A DNA stretch of 64,000 bases, from contig JADJTT010000003.1 of assembly GCA_016711045.1 (NCBI GenBank), forward strand, positions 652,604 through 716,603, read 5' to 3'. Below, piece by piece: positions 9,274 through 18,783 of this stretch (positions within the stretch are counted from its first letter, which is position 1; every line of letters starts with the position of its first letter). The DNA comes from Saprospirales bacterium. Lineage in GTDB: Bacteria > Bacteroidota > Bacteroidia > Chitinophagales > Saprospiraceae. The translations under genes and the position numbers were made by a program. Under the pieces are notes generated by a model. The model ran no database searches. It saw only the letters and a program-made list of their open reading frames with translations, and was not told the origin of the DNA.

Positions 9274-10111
9274 ATGGAATTCCTGGATATCTCTCTGACC
9301 GAACTCGTCGCGCTCGGCCAACAAAAACAATCCGAGTATAGCAGCGCCAACCCTTTTCCCAGTATCTACCTCGACCATTTTTTTCGCGAAGACGCGCTGA
9401 AACAAGTGCTGGCAGAGTTTCCGGAACTGGGCCAAAACGGAAAGGATGAAGTACACTACACCAACCCCAACGAAGCAAAATACGCCTCCAAAGGCGAATA
9501 TAAATTCGGTCCGCTGACGCGGGAGTTCATGCATTTCCTCAACTCCCAACCGTTCCTCGAATTTCTGCAAAACCTCACGGGCATTAAGGAAACCCTCATC
9601 CCCGATCCCTACTTCGAAGGAAGGGGGATACCACCAGATCAAACCCGGCGGTTTTCTCAAGGTACATGTCGATTTTCACAAACATCAGACCATGAACCTC
9701 GACCGGCGTGTCAATGTACTGGTATACCTGAATGAAGATTGGAAGGAAGAATACGGCGGGCACTTCGAACTGTGGGAACGCGATATGAGCCAATGCGTGA
9801 CCCGCATCGCACCGATTTTCAACCGGATGGCGATATTTTCTACCACCGATTATTCCTGGCACGGGCACCCTGACGCATTGACCTGCCCGCCCGACCGCAG
9901 CCGGCGTTCCCTGGCCCTCTATTACTACACCAACGGCCGCCCTGCCAGTGATGTGAGTGAAGCCAACCGAAACCGTATCACCACGACCTTCGCGGCCCGA
10001 AAAGGACAAGACAGCAGCCGGATGACAGTGTTCAATAACCTGGTAAACCTGGCCAATGACCTGTTGCCGCCGATCATCGTAAAAACCATCAAGCGGTTCC
10101 GGAAAAATTAA
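9274..10111 (+). CDS. 2OG-Fe(II) oxygenase, prolyl 4-hydroxylase-like (one frameshift)
   Basis: It starts at MEFLDISLTELV. The first frame is real up to about 9620, after which the protein continues in another frame as GGYHQIKPGGFLKVHVDFHKH and NLDRRVNVLVYLNEDW. The iron ligands are visible: HVD (HxD) and the distal His in YSWHGHPDAL. The 2-oxoglutarate-binding Arg is in RRSLALYYYTNGR. The shift is within GAAGGAAGGGGGATACC. Whole protein about 278 aa, cytoplasmic, with no signal peptide. It likely hydroxylates a protein or sugar-bound substrate. One G-run indel explains the break, so the gene is probably intact in the organism. Confidence 0.8.
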
Positions 10112-10114
10112 GAT

Positions 10115-10795
10115 TTAGTTGCCCCGGACACAGCGACAAGACATCCCCATTTGCTGGTCAGCCTGTCGGCGAACGAGCTTTCCACCTGCCGGGGAAAGCT
10201 GAAAATACCAGGCAGACATCTCATCTGAAGAAGTGCCGGTCCAGAAATATCCGCCTCTCCCGTGGGCATCGAAGCCGCCTCTGGATCCACGCCATCCACC
10301 TAATGGCCCATTAAAGCCGCTATTGCCATCTTCGACGAGCATACTATTGGAATTGTACGGATCGCCTGATGACCGGTCTGTCAGCCAGTCATGATAGCCG
10401 CCGAAGGCCTTGGCGAGCGCGATCCACTCTTCATCCGTGGCCAGGTGCCACCCTTCCCCCAGGGCTTCGCATGCCTTTTTTGCCGCTTCCCAGCGAAATA
10501 AACGGCCCTCACTGACACAGTAGGCATTTTCGTCGCTATAACACCACGAGTCTGGGGTCTCCAGATCAAGGTTCTTCCCCAGCCAGGTAGTTCCATTCAC
10601 GGAAATGGTTCCATAGGTACTCCCTTTAAACTCAAATGCGCCCTTGACGATGACGGTCTCTGCCACAAAAGGAGGCGGAGGTGGGGAAGTCGACTCTTCG
10701 GTATCGGTTTGATTGGAGTTGGTACAAGCAAAAAACAACCCCAGTACCAATAGTCCGCCTAATTTATAAAAACGCGTTTTCGTAATTTTTTTCAT
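10115..10795 (-). CDS. FISUMP-domain lipoprotein
   Basis: 226 aa. The N-terminus carries a lipobox (LVLGLFFACTNSNQ), then a Ser/Pro-rich linker. The rest is a Fibrobacter succinogenes major paralogous (FISUMP) domain: WLGKNLDLETPDSWCYSDE, YCVSEGRLFRWEAAKKACEALGEGWHLATDEEW, SGFNGPLGGWRGSRGGF and the ending MSCRCVRGN. Such proteins are surface-exposed and of unknown function. Convergent with the oxygenase gene, with only three bases between the stops. Intact. Confidence 0.85.
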   Translation of the reverse strand: MKKITKTRFYKLGGLLVLGLFFACTNSNQTDTEESTSPPPPPFVAETVIVKGAFEFKGSTYGTISVNGTTWLGKNLDLETPDSWCYSDENAYCVSEGRLFRWEAAKKACEALGEGWHLATDEEWIALAKAFGGYHDWLTDRSSGDPYNSNSMLVEDGNSGFNGPLGGWRGSRGGFDAHGRGGYFWTGTSSDEMSAWYFQLSPAGGKLVRRQADQQMGMSCRCVRGN

Positions 10796-10852
10796 AGGTA
10801 TACAGGATTATTCAGGATTTGAAATGGATCAACACGATTAAATCGGCTTGTT

Positions 10853-11928
10853 TTAACTCCCGTTCTTCACCCTCAACGTTCCTCTCCATACTTTATTTTG
10901 AACGCCTTCCGGTTCGGGAATGGTAGCCTGGATGATATAGACATAAATACCAGGCTCGACGGGCCTCCCGTTGTAATAACCATCCCAGCGGAAATGGGGT
11001 TCATTGGAGGCGAAAACGATCTGGCCGGAGGGGTCGAATACCTGTACCCGAAGCGCTTGGGGGACACAGGGAGAATATAGCTCAAAATAATCATTAATGC
11101 CATTTCCATCGGGAGAAAATGCATTGGGCAGGTAGAAATTGCAAGGGAGTTTCCTCCTCCAAAAGGCTTCTGTAACGAGCTGATTTAACGTGTCATCTCC
11201 TGCTGAAACCGGGGAAACTTCGTGGATTTCCTCCTCCGGGTCGTACACTTTCAAGACAAAAGAATCAAAAAAGTAGTAAGCGCCTGGGAATGTGGCGGTT
11301 GAGTAAAGGCGAACCCGGGTATATGCATCGTCCTGGAAATTACCCACCGTGATATACTGGTATGCCGCTGTAGCTACAAAAGTGAACCGAACCAGCTGCC
11401 AATCCGGCGAATACGAAACTTCACTTACCGTAAACAGCGGATCGACGGCTAACGGCATAGCGCCGGATTGCACGGGAGCTTCCACGGAAAAATGAACACC
11501 CAGGCCAGATATACCATAGCCGCCAGCCGTGCCTGGGCCTTGTTTTCCATTGGAAAGGTAGAAGGAACAAACATAGGTAGTACCTACAGTAAGGGGTTCG
11601 GAGAGCTGCTGGGAGAGATATTCCCTGAAATCGGACCTGTATGCACTCCAAAGCGAAGCACCCATCACTGCGTGGCCCTCGTGCGGAGAAACGACGCCAA
11701 AAGGTGTCTGGGCAATCGCCCTGAACCAGCAGCATCGACGCGCAAATAATCGGGTGTGCCACAATCGGCATTGGTCCACCCCGTAGCCGACTGCCACTGG
11801 CCGAGGCAGGCAGGTAAGTCTGAATTTTGCTCAAACCCGGGGTTGGAGATCAGGTTTTGACTTTGGGTAAATAACGGCAAAAAAAGGATTACCAATAAGG
11901 TGAATCCACCTGCGTATACTTTGCTCAT
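10853..11928 (-). CDS. Secreted protein with gliding-motility-associated C-terminal (T9SS type B) domain, one frameshift
   Basis: The N-terminal frame starts at 11928 (MSKVYAGGFTLLVILFLPLFTQSQ, signal peptide) and reads NLISNPGFEQNSDLPACLGQW, a common start of Bacteroidota surface proteins. Near 11715-11725 the frame shifts and continues IAQTPFGVVSPHEGHAVMG. The central part is a jelly-roll-like domain (TYVCSFYLSNGKQG ... YYFFDSFVLKVYD). The C-terminus (NFYLPNAFSPDGNGINDYF ... IVFASNEPHFRWDGYYNG ... GIYVYIIQA) is the gliding-motility C-terminal, type B sorting domain. About 358 aa after joining. Expected at the cell surface or released. Confidence 0.78.
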
Positions 11929-11974
11929 ATCGAAGAATAAATTTCAAAAAGACCAGCAAAAAAAATGCCACATA

Positions 11975-12207
11975 AACATGAGTCATCCCGACTTTTCTAA
12001 CATTGAACCTAACTCCTTGATTTTTAAACTCATCCCCCGCCCCTTCTCTTCCAAGAGAAGAGCTTTGGAGCTTGGCATTTGGGGGAAATCAACAAGATGG
12101 AATCTAAAGCATTGATTTTTAACTCAAAACGCTCCCCCTCTCTTGGAAGAGTGGGGGCTGGGGGGAGAGTTATTTACTAAAGGTAAATATTCGGGATGAC
12201 TCCTGTT
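11975..12207. mobile_element. MITE-like element copy A (terminal inverted repeats around GC-rich arms)
   Basis: The left end, AACATGAGTCATCCCGA, is matched on the right by TCGGGATGACTCCTGTT (12191-12207), one mismatch in 17. Inside are two further inverted arms, CTCATCCCCCGCCCC...TTCTCTTCCAAGAGAAGAGC and, near 12132-12172, their reverse-complement relative. No coding sequence is present. Related copies lie at 14879-14977 and 34674-35040. It fills most of the 362-base gap between 11929 and 12290. Confidence 0.65.
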
Positions 12208-12237
12208 TAGCGTTTATGAGGGGGACACAACCAGTCA

Positions 12238-12268
12238 TTGGTAAACTCCCAATTATTCCTTAAGTTGC
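12238..12268 (+). promoter_or_regulatory. Promoter candidate GTCATTG-N20-TAAGTTGC
   Basis: TTG at 12238-12240, inside AGTCATTG, is followed after 20 bases by TAAGTTGC, a partial match to TAnnTTTG, 22 bases before the ATG at 12291. The same GTCATTG extension occurs at other candidate promoters in this window. Confidence 0.45.
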
Positions 12269-12290
12269 AAGGTTCATCAAACTTCTACCA

Positions 12291-14740
12291 ATGAAAGCTA
12301 AATTTCTGTTTACCCTGATATTTGGAGCCTTGGCTATAGTGGGTTCCGCCCAACCGTTGAGCGGCGATTATACCATTAATTCGGCCATGGGCACTGGAGG
12401 TAACAACTTTCAATCTTTCACCGACTTCGCCGCCAGTCTTAATGCGAACGGCGTTTCCGGGGATGTAGTGGCCACCGTAGAGCCGGGCTCCGGCCCCTAC
12501 GTGGAGCAGGTCGTGTTCAGCAGCATCGCCGGCACGGGGCCCAATGCCACCATCACCCTGGAAGGAAGCGGAGAGACCATCACAGCCCTTACCAATACCG
12601 ACAATCGCCATGTGGTGCGGCTAGCCAATTGCCAGTATTTCACCATCAACAACCTCCATGTGGCCTGGGACCCGACATCGACCAGCGGGTTCTATGCCAT
12701 TCACATTTCAAACCGGCAACCACATCACGATCAGCAACTGTAATGTTGACATGTCGGGGGCAACCAGCACGCTCATAGGCGCTTACATCGCCTCCGGATC
12801 GGAGACCAGCATCCTGGAGGGCGGCAACTTTCACGATATTACGATCACCCAGAACGTGTCGACCGGTGGGGATATGGCGCTTCGGTCTTCGGCCTGGCCT
12901 CTCCCCTGGCTACCCACATTGAAATTTCCTACAATGAACTGATCAGCGCCCATTCGAATTCGATTTATATCCGCGAAACCGATGGCGTGCATATTCATCA
13001 CAACTTCATCGACAAACTCACCACGCAGGTAACCTCCTGGAATGCCATCCAGATCGCCCAAAACGCCAATATCAACGCCGACATCCACGACAACTACATC
13101 CAGGTGTCGCAAACCGCAAATGGCACCTCGTCGACCGTCAGGGGCATCTACCTGTTCAACGGTACCGGGCACAAGGTCTACAACAACGTCATCACCAATA
13201 TCCAGCTCGTATCAGGCGATTTTACGGCCATTGAAGTGCGGACCGGAGCTACGGCGCCAGAGATCTATTTCAACACCATTTCCATCGATAACCCCGAAAA
13301 TACTTCGGGCGACCTGGCCGGGATCAAGGAGAGTCTGACGAACACCAATAGCATTCTCCGGAATAACATGATCAGCATGTCTCAGCCCTGCACCGGGTTA
13401 AAATCGGGGCTAGTGCTTGCCACCAACTCCAACCCCATGACCGGCTTCAACAGCGACAATAACGACATTTATGTACCTGGAGGTAATGTGGCCCAAAAGG
13501 GATCTCTGATCAATTTCGTCTTCTACCCCACCCTGTCCGACTGGCAGGCAGTGAGCGGACAGGATGGGAACAGCTACAATCTCGACCCCGGGTTTTTCTC
13601 CCCGGCTGAGCCCAAACCGACCAACCAGGATCTGAACAACAAAGGCATCCAAATTGCCGGGATCAACGTGGACTACCTGAACGTGAATCGAAACAACCCG
13701 CCCGACATCGGGGCCTATGAGTTTGGCGATTGTCCGCCGCCCAGTCCGCCTGCGGCTATTTTCGGAGAAAATGAATTATGCATCAACACTGCCGATGCCG
13801 GCTATTCCATCGACACCGTACCGGGCGCCATCAACTATGTCTGGACGGTGCCCAATGGAGCGACCATTACTTTCGGTCAAGGTTCAACCTCGATCATGGT
13901 CGATTTTGGTACCCAGGGAGGTAATATAGGGGTAGCTGCGGAAGACACCTGTGGCTTAGGCCCTCCGGTGCTCCTGCCCATCACCCTGCTCACTGCCCCC
14001 CCTGCTCCAGGTATTGTTAGCGGTCCCGGCGCCGTTTGTGCAGGAGAAGCGGCTGTCACTTATTCTATTACGGATGTGCCTGGCGCGACTTCCTACACCT
14101 GGAGCGTGCCGGCAGGGGTGACCATCATCTCCGGGCAGGGAACGCCTATTCTGATCGTGCAGATCGGCATGAGTACAGGCGGCACTATCTCGGTAATAGC
14201 GGAAAACGATTGCGGAAGCAGTGCCGCATCCAATTACATCCTCCTCGTTTATCCACCGACTACCGTAACGCTCGACATTCCGGAAGATACCGTCTGTATC
14301 AACACCGAGCCATTTGAGCTTACAGGAGGTAATCCCGTTGACGGGGTTTTCTCTGGTCCTGGCGTCCTCGATGGGACCTTTGAGCCTGGAGAAGCAGGCG
14401 TGGGTACCCACCTCATCACGCTAACCTATCAACATGCGTTCGGATGCACCGATGCCGCTACCGATGCGATTGTGGTGGATGTGTGCGCTGGAGTCAATGA
14501 CCCGTATGTAGGTAGAGGAGATTGGACTTTTACCCTAATCCTACTACCGGGGTGGTCCACATGCGAGGGGTCGTACCGGAGAATACCCATATCCGGGTAT
14601 TTGACCGGCTGGGTCGTTTGATGTTGGAAAATACGGGCACGTCGACCGAGCTGGATCTTTCGGTGTATCCTGCGGGGCTTTACCTGATCGAAGTCCTCAT
14701 TGATAAAGAAACACATGTACAACGAATAATAAAGCAGTAG
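12291..14740 (+). CDS. Beta-helix surface protein with PKD/Ig-like repeats and T9SS type A domain (three frameshifts)
   Basis: Signal peptide MKAKFLFTLIFGALAIVGSAQ. Residues about 30-480 read as a right-handed parallel beta-helix (NCQYFTINNLHVAW, NHITISNCNVDMSG, VHIHHNFIDKL, HKVYNNVITNI). Two PKD/Ig-like repeats follow (INYVWTVPNGATITFGQGS and TSYTWSVPAGVTIISGQGT). The end is a T9SS type A domain (DFYPNPTTGVVHM ... YPAGLYLIEVLIDKETHVQRIIKQ). Frame changes fall near 12705, 12880 and 14515, so the gene is split into four open segments in this sequence. About 815 aa when joined. It is likely a surface adhesin or polysaccharide-binding protein; the ligand is unknown. Confidence 0.75.
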
Positions 14741-14756
14741 ACGCTTGGTAAAAAAC

Positions 14757-14855
14757 TGGTCTCGAGGGTCTCGCTGAGGTGTTCGCTTGCGAGCGAGGAG
14801 ATTAAGATCATTGCAATAGGGTGACAATAATCACCCCTTGAAACTTGCGAAAACC
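14757..14855. repeat. Palindromic intergenic fragment related to 31476-31535
   Basis: It contains TCTCGAGGGTCTCGCTGAGG, the palindrome CGCTTGCGAGCG, the hairpin GGGTGACAATAATCACCC and ACTTGCGAAAAC at the end. CGAGGGTCTC and ACTTGCGAAAAC recur in the same order at 31479-31535. No gene is present. Confidence 0.4.
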
Positions 14856-14878
14856 CCTAAATTGGGCCTTCAAACAGA

Positions 14879-14977
14879 GAGGAGTCCCGAATTTTGGAGA
14901 AAAGCTGGGCGTTTAAATTCCCGCGCGGGGAAGGGGGGGGGCCGGTCGTTTAGAAAAGTTCGGGATGACTCATATTT
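14879..14977. mobile_element. MITE-like element copy B
   Basis: The right end TTCGGGATGACTCATATTT (14959-14977) is the reverse complement of the ATGAGTCATCCCGAA terminus. The left end GGAGTCCCGAATTTT has lost three bases of it. The interior is about 65 bases with a G-rich run. The right end also shares AACTTTTCTAA with the left end of copy A, giving about 24 bases of identity between copies. Confidence 0.55.
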
Positions 14978-15011
14978 CAAAACCTAAATTATTCATTAAA
15001 CGTAGAAGCAA

Positions 15012-15404
15012 ATGAAAAACGTCGTATTTCTGGCTTTCCTGCTGGTATGCTTTCTGGGCGGCGCCCAAACAGCCAGCGCACAAGACTGGGCTGAACTAAA
15101 AGATTTCCATGGAGTGATGTCGCAAACATTCCACCCTATGCAGGAAGGCGATTTCAAGCCTATCCGCGAACGCAGTGGGGAAATGGCTCAAAAGGCAAAG
15201 GCAGTGGCTAAATCTGCCATTCCCGAACAATACAAAAACAAAGAGATCCTTCTGGCCGTGAAACAACTGGCAAAAGGCGGAAAATCACTGGACAAGTTGG
15301 TAAAAAAAGATGGTACGGACGAAGCTGTAGGCCAATCCCTGACGGCATTGCACGATGTATTTCACCGGATCATGGGGCTTTGTAACGATCATGAGGATCA
15401 TTAG
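15012..15404 (+). CDS. Small secreted helical protein, function unknown
   Basis: 130 aa with a signal peptide (MKNVVFLAFLLVCFLGGAQTASAQ). The mature part is about 107 residues, predicted helical, with LKDFHGVMSQTFHPMQEGDFKPIRERSGEM near the start and LTALHDVFHRIMGLCNDHEDH at the end. The His-rich ends and helical pattern recall periplasmic four-helix proteins such as cytochrome c' or b562 relatives or metal-binding bundles, but there is no CXXCH motif; this is inference only. Its TAG stop overlaps the first unit of the following heptamer array. Confidence 0.7.
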   Translation: MKNVVFLAFLLVCFLGGAQTASAQDWAELKDFHGVMSQTFHPMQEGDFKPIRERSGEMAQKAKAVAKSAIPEQYKNKEILLAVKQLAKGGKSLDKLVKKDGTDEAVGQSLTALHDVFHRIMGLCNDHEDH

Positions 15405-15602
15405 TGATTGGTAACTGGTAACTGGTGACTGGTGACTGGTAACTGGTAACTGGTAACTGGTAACTGGTAACTGGTAACTGGTAACTGGTAACTGGTAACT
15501 GGTAACTGGTAACTGGTAACTGGTAACTGGTAACTGGTGACTGGTGACTGGTGACTGGTGACTGGTGACCTGGTGACTGGTAACTGGTAACTGATGACTG
15601 GT
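15404..15602. repeat. Heptamer tandem array, about 28 units of GTAACTG/GTGACTG
   Basis: Units of 7 bases: GTGATTG, then GTAACTG and GTGACTG variants in blocks, one unit carrying an extra C near 15568. The array starts at the stop of the gene at 15012 and ends 13 bases before the start of the HD gene. It gives spurious long open frames on the minus strand. Copy number probably varies between strains. Confidence 0.95.
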
Positions 15603-15615
15603 GAATCGGGGTGAT

Positions 15616-16253
15616 ATGATTGATAAGACTATAGCTTTCGTGAAAGATACCCTGGCGGGTGCGGAGGCTGGACACGACTGGGCGCATACCCGGCGCGTGT
15701 GGAAAAACGCGGAAGAGATCGCGCGGCACGAAGCCGTTGATCCGCTTGTGGTGGCGCTTGCGGCGCTGCTGCATGATATTGCCGACGCCAAATTTCACGA
15801 GGGGGATGAAGAGATTGGTCCGAGGAAGGCGAGGGCCTTCCTCGAATCGATTTCGGTAGATGAATCGATCATTGACCACGTCGAACAGATCATTCGAAAT
15901 ATTTCCTTCAAAGGGGGCAACTTCGCCCCCTCTTTTCATTCTCCCGAGCTGGCTGTTGTGCAAGATGCCGACCGGCTCGACGCCCTCGGCGCTATCGGCA
16001 TCGCCCGTGCTTTCCACTACGGTGGCTTCCGCAACCGGGAGCTCCACAATCCCGACATCGCGCCCAACTTCCAGATGTCAAGGAGGAGTACAAAAGCAGT
16101 ACGGCGCCTACCATCAACCATTTCTACGAGAAACTCCTGCTGCTGAAAGACCGCATGCATACTGTCACCGGCCGGCGCATGGCCGAGAGCCGGCACCGGT
16201 ATATGGAAGGTTTTTGGAGCAGTTTTTTGGAGGAGTGGGAAGGGAGGAGGTGA
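15616..16253 (+). CDS. HD-domain metal-dependent phosphohydrolase (one frameshift)
   Basis: It starts at MIDKTIAFVKDTLAG. The HD signature is present: GHDWAHTRRVWKNA (first His), LVVALAALLHDIADAKF (HD pair) and VVQDADRLDALGAIGIAR (Asp). This matches the YedJ-like HD superfamily, which acts on phosphate esters or nucleotides. Near 16074 the frame shifts; in the next frame it continues VKEEYKSSTAPTINHFYEKLLLLKDRMHT and ends EEWEGRR at 16253, the usual C-terminus of this family. About 212 aa, cytoplasmic. The adjoining heptamer array may influence its expression, as it lies directly upstream. Confidence 0.82.
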
Positions 16254-16448
16254 GCAGGAATAGCCCCCTTTATACAAAAAATTCACCAAACAAAGGTGAC
16301 ATCGGTCAATTCCGTTTTGTGCCAAATGTCATTTTCTCGTAATTTACCTGACTCTAATTTTAGCCCATCTTTATTCGCACACATTTACCATTGGTATTTC
16401 ACAACGTAAAATGGATTTCTTGCCGTCCACTATCTAAAAATTGAAATC

Positions 16449-16837
16449 ATGAGAAGATTTAATTTCATTCACCTTTGCTACAGCCCTTTTTGGTTGTGCT
16501 CTTTTTCAGTCAGTGTTTTTACGATACCATCGTCCCCGACCCCATTATATTACCTGATGAGGTCAGCTTCCAGGCAGATATCCTTCCCATTTTCAATGCC
16601 AGCTGCAATATGAGCGGATGCCATAATACGGGAGGTATTGCTCCGGACCTGTCAGAAGCCAATGCGTTTACTTCTTTGATCGCAGGGAGCTACGTAGTAA
16701 AGACCGCTCCTGAAACCAGCGTATTATATCAATGGATGCTAGGCAACGAGGCGATCAACATGCCTCCATCCGGGCCGAACGCTACCTATAACGCGTTGGT
16801 ATTGCAATGGATAACCGAAGGTGCTTTTAACAATTAA
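16449..16837 (+). CDS. Cytochrome c-like lipoprotein with CX4CH motif (probable N-terminal frameshift)
   Basis: The body reads VSFQADILPIFNASCNMSGCHNTGGIAPDLSEANAF and NMPPSGPNATYNALVLQWITEGAFNN, the pattern of small planctomycete-type cytochrome c domains in Bacteroidota. The heme-type site is C-NMSG-CH (CX4CH) rather than CXXCH; the Met in NMPPS is a candidate axial ligand. The upstream ATG at 16449 (MRRFNFIHL) is in another frame, and a one-base shift near 16468 would join it to LVVLFFSQCFYDT, a lipobox-like sequence. About 125 aa. It is directly followed by the DUF5777 barrel gene (11-base gap), a common pairing. Confidence 0.65.
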
Positions 16838-16848
16838 AAACTAAAGAC

Positions 16849-17841
16849 ATGATTTCCAATAAATTTTCCCCCTCTAGCCTGCAGCTGATTTTGATGCTGC
16901 TCGTGTTTACGATTTCTGGCACTACCCTTTTTGCCCAAAAAGACGCTGATGTGAGCGCTATTCCCATTCTCAGCAGAGGTATTCAACGGGTAGGAAACAC
17001 GTTTGAAAGCGCATGGCTTATCGACAACCAAACCACCCAGGTCCCCCTGAAAAGGACCGGTGAATTCGACATTTTGCACCGATTTGGAACCATCCAAAAC
17101 GGATACAGCGACATGTTTGGATTTTATGCGCCATCCAACATCCGTATTGGCTTGAGCTATGTGCCCATCAACAACCTGCAAATCGGATTTGGTTTCACCA
17201 AAGAGCGGTTGCTCTGGGATTACTTCGCCAAATATGCCATTCTTCGAGAGGAAAAACAAGGTGGTAATTCTCCTGTTAGTTTGACTTACTTCGTCAATAT
17301 GGGCCTGGATACCCGGCCTAAAGACAACTTCAAACACGTTCAAAACCGCTACAGCTTTTTCCACCAGTTGATGGTGGCCCGCAAGCTTACCCGCGACCTT
17401 TCCCTGCAGGCGTCCGTCAGTCTGTCGCATTTCAATACCGTACCCGGGGTCCTCAATGACAAAGGTGAGGTGGAAAAAGAAATGTTGCACGACCATATCG
17501 CAGTTGGTGTACTGGGACGTTACAAAATCTCTGACGCTTTTGCATTTATTGCAAACTTCGATATGCCTATCACGAATCACCCGACCAACAATCCGTTGCC
17601 AAACCTAAGTGCCGGGATAGAGATCGCCACTCCACTGCATGCCTTCCAGGTATTTGTGGGCAATTACAAGTGGATCGTTCCGCAATACAACAACATGTTC
17701 AACCAAAATGACTTAAAGGATGGCGCCTTCCTGATCGGCTTTAATGTAACCCGACTCCTGGATTTACAGGAAGAAAGCCTGCTGGACATGATGTTCCACC
17801 GCAAATCGAAAATGAATCTGGAGGAAGGGGAACACCACTAA
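16849..17841 (+). CDS. DUF5777 family outer-membrane beta-barrel protein
   Basis: 330 aa with a signal peptide ending in LFAQ. The sequence RVGNTFESAWLIDNQTTQVPLKRTGEFDILHRFGTIQNGYSDMFGF, followed by alternating hydrophobic strands (IRIGLSYVPINNLQIGFGFTKE, KLTRDLSLQASVSLSHF, HAFQVFVGNYKW), matches DUF5777, a beta-barrel family of Bacteroidota. Function is unknown; its regular neighbour is a small heme-type lipoprotein or YceI-like protein, suggesting an electron-transfer or iron-linked envelope module. Intact; followed by a strong terminator. Confidence 0.82.
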   Translation: MISNKFSPSSLQLILMLLVFTISGTTLFAQKDADVSAIPILSRGIQRVGNTFESAWLIDNQTTQVPLKRTGEFDILHRFGTIQNGYSDMFGFYAPSNIRIGLSYVPINNLQIGFGFTKERLLWDYFAKYAILREEKQGGNSPVSLTYFVNMGLDTRPKDNFKHVQNRYSFFHQLMVARKLTRDLSLQASVSLSHFNTVPGVLNDKGEVEKEMLHDHIAVGVLGRYKISDAFAFIANFDMPITNHPTNNPLPNLSAGIEIATPLHAFQVFVGNYKWIVPQYNNMFNQNDLKDGAFLIGFNVTRLLDLQEESLLDMMFHRKSKMNLEEGEHH

Positions 17842-17862
17842 TCCTATCCTTTTTTCGTTAAG

Positions 17863-17901
17863 AGAGAAGCACATCGGCCGATGCCGTTGTGCTTCTCTTT
17901 T
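17863..17901 (+). terminator. Rho-independent terminator
   Basis: AGAGAAGCACA pairs with TGTGCTTCTCT across a 14-base loop and is followed by a T tract, 22 bases after the DUF5777 stop. Confidence 0.8.
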
Positions 17902-17947
17902 ATTCACTGATGTCCCGCAGGAAATAACCTCATCACGCCTAACAACC

Positions 17948-18106
17948 ACTCACCCCCGCCCCCTCTCTCCAAAGAGAGGGGAGCTTTTTGAGCTTTAAAT
18001 ATGAAGTTTCTGACCATTAACGCTTATGCAAAACGGGGGGAAGATTTGGAATTTCTTCAAGTGCCAAGAGCTCCCCTCTCTCGGGAGAGAGGGGTCGGGG
18101 GTGAGT
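17948..18106. repeat. GC-rich nested inverted repeat
   Basis: The left arm starts ACTCACCCCCGCC and contains the hairpin CCTCTCTCCAAAGAGAGG; the right arm ends GGGGTCGGGGGTGAGT and contains CCCTCTCTCGGGAGAGAGGG. Each arm is a hairpin and the two arms pair with each other. The type is shared with the interiors of the elements at 11975 and 34674, but the ATGAGTCATCCCGAA termini are absent. It occupies most of the 311-base gap between 17842 and 18152. Confidence 0.8.
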
Positions 18107-18152
18107 GCGAAAAAGGCGTATCTGCGTAACTCGAGTTATTAACCCACAACCC

Positions 18153-18619
18153 ATGCTCATGAAAGCCTTCCAGGACCACTACCCCCCGATTTCGCCCACT
18201 GCTACGGATGCGGGCACCTCAATCCCTATGGCCACCAACTCAAAAGCTTTTGGGATGGGGAGGAAACAGTTGCGGAATTTACCCCCCAACCCTACCACAC
18301 CGCCATCCCCGGTTATGTATACGGCGGACTGATCGCCTCCCTTATCGACTGCCACGGCACCGGCAGCGCCGCTGCCGCTATGGCACGCTCCCAAAACCGG
18401 GAGATCGACAGCGAGCCCCCCCTCCGATTCGTGACAGCATCCCTAAAGGTCGACTACCTCCGCCCTACCCCGCTGGGGCCTCCGCTCAAACTTCGGGGTA
18501 CCATCGCCGAAGTGAAAGGCCGCAAGGTCGTCGTGCATATCACGCTCTCCGCCAATGACGAAGTGTGTGCAAAAGGAGAAGTGGTGGCGGTCGTGATGCC
18601 CGAAGGGATGGGCCGGTGA
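18153..18619 (+). CDS. PaaI/hotdog-fold thioesterase family protein (one frameshift)
   Basis: It starts MLMKAFQDHYP, then a shift in a run of six C at 18182-18187 leads to DFAHCYGCGHLNPYG, the typical N-terminus of PaaI-like hotdog thioesterases with the conserved CxxCG. It continues HTAIPGYVYGGLIASLIDCHGTGSAAAA (catalytic helix region) and DYLRPTPLGPPLKLRGTIAEVKGRKVVVHI. About 155 aa. It would hydrolyse an acyl-CoA or remain a hotdog protein of unknown substrate. The shift in a homopolymer makes an indel error the likely cause. The stop overlaps a short heptamer repeat. Confidence 0.78.
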
Positions 18620-18646
18620 GCAGTGAGCGGTGAGCAGTGAGCAGTA
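18616..18646. repeat. Heptamer tandem repeat GTGAGCA/GTGAGCG
   Basis: Four units (GTGAGCA GTGAGCG GTGAGCA GTGAGCA) overlap the TGA stop of the thioesterase gene. Same 7-base period and GTGANNR form as the arrays at 6003, 15404 and 53081. Confidence 0.75.
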
Positions 18647-18651
18647 GTGAC

Positions 18652-18738
18652 GCCATACCTGGCGTCCCTTTTTAGCCATACCTGGCGTCCCTTTTTAGCC
18701 ATACCTGGCGTCCCTTTTTAGCCATACCTGGCGTCTCT
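18652..18738. repeat. 23-bp palindromic tandem repeat, four units
   Basis: Three full units of GCCATACCTGGCGTCCCTTTTTA and a fourth partial one. Each unit holds the near-palindrome GACGCCATACCTGGCGTC. Related GACGCC...GGCGTC palindromes recur at 27261-27334. Confidence 0.85.
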
Positions 18739-18783
18739 TTCCGCACCTGCCGTATTTTACCACCATATACCATCTCCGCGGCA

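Noticed and set aside
15404..15602. Possible CRISPR array
   Set aside because: The repeats are directly adjacent with no spacers, and no cas genes are near.
15285..16047. Two minus-strand frames with QLPVTSY repeats
   Set aside because: They are translations of the heptamer array at 15404-15602; period 7 keeps frames open without real coding.
18652..18738. Possible CRISPR array
   Set aside because: Units are contiguous and nearly identical, with no variable spacer.
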